From Opitutaceae bacterium (lineage in GTDB: Bacteria > Verrucomicrobiota > Verrucomicrobiia > Opitutales > Opitutaceae), in assembly GCA_025360455.1 (NCBI GenBank), contig JANYCF010000344.1, positions 1 through 33,433 on the forward strand: a stretch of DNA of 33,433 nt, given 5' to 3'. The position numbers and the translations under genes were made by a program. The notes beneath the pieces were generated by a model, which was not told where the DNA came from, made no database searches, and saw only the letters and a list, made by a program, of their open reading frames with translations. How positions within the stretch are numbered: the stretch's first letter is position 1; each line of letters opens with the position of its first letter. Shown in pieces: positions 33,333 to 33,433 of the stretch.

Positions 33333-33433
33333 CACCGGCGGCCGGAGCTTTAGTAGCCGCGCTTGAGCCGCCGGCGAAAGCGTGGTCCGTGATCTCCTTG
33401 CCTCCAGGTAGAGCGCGGCCTCCGGGCGCGCTT

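Larger units (their letters stand above)
32398..33433. other. Gene-free repeat mosaic at the right end of the window
   Basis: About one kilobase without a coding region I can support. It contains a stem-loop, two copies of a 37-base direct repeat, several variants of a GTAGCCG/GACAACGTGG repeat, two CCAGGT(G/A)GAGCG units, a GTAGGGCTGCTGCTTGC palindrome, a 10-base inverted GAGCTGAGAG pair (33017-33026 and 33106-33115), and a paired palindrome near 33269-33332. A TTGGCCGCAAAGAAGC stretch near 32749 also looks repeat-derived. Short open frames here follow repeat units and show no protein character. I infer an accumulation zone for short interspersed elements at the edge of the locus. Confidence 0.7.

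Overview
The window is a long, single-strand surface-polysaccharide biosynthesis locus from a high-GC Gram-negative bacterium. I infer a member of the Verrucomicrobiota, probably close to Opitutaceae. The basis is the GC-rich coding style, the gene mix, and intergenic palindromic repeats (GTAGGAGCCTGCTTGC-type and AGCGCAGGCTTCCAGCC-type) that I recall from Opitutus-like genomes; no marker gene in the window proves this.

Layout, all on the + strand. From 51 to 3966: a GT4 glycosyltransferase, an ABC-2 polysaccharide export permease (Wzm type), a two-gene nucleotidyltransferase/small-protein cassette, and the matching ATPase (Wzt type) with a C-terminal glycan-binding-like domain. From 3977 to 9215: a methyltransferase-like protein, a multi-span GT-C-like membrane protein, an FkbM methyltransferase, a GT11 fucosyltransferase and another methyltransferase. 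From 9256 to 20190: glycosyltransferases interleaved with modification enzymes (a NodU/CmcH-type carbamoyltransferase, a PIG-L deacetylase, two methyltransferases). From 20215 to 29398: a Wzy-like polymerase, GT4 enzymes, a WcaF-like acetyltransferase, an O-antigen-ligase-like protein, a WaaE-like GT2 and a last GT4. At 29513-30877 is the initiating polyprenyl-phosphate sugar-1-phosphate transferase. At 31000-32397 is a flavoprotein disulfide reductase that is probably unrelated to the glycan. The last kilobase (32398-33433) holds no gene I can support and is a mosaic of degenerate repeats.

How the genes fit together: the 29513 enzyme would load the first sugar phosphate onto undecaprenyl phosphate. 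About thirteen soluble or peripheral glycosyltransferases would extend the chain, with fucose suggested by the GT11 enzyme. Methyl, carbamoyl and acetyl groups and a deacetylation step would decorate it. The Wzm/Wzt exporter would move it across the inner membrane, and the Wzy-like and ligase-like membrane proteins would act on the periplasmic side. An ABC exporter together with polymerase-like and ligase-like proteins, and no visible Wzx flippase, is unusual. No nucleotide-sugar synthesis genes are present, so donors must come from elsewhere.

Many junctions are ATGA or GTGA stop/start overlaps (2734, 6559, 10371, 13177, 14310, 18281, 18904, 24070). This argues for one translationally coupled operon with a few breakpoints, notably the gaps at 8317-8399, 12165-12271 and 29399-29512. 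The most unexpected items are the nucleotidyltransferase cassette wedged between the exporter genes, an N-terminal arm shared by two otherwise different methyltransferase-like proteins (3977 and 8400), and the repeat mosaic with a paired palindrome at the right end.
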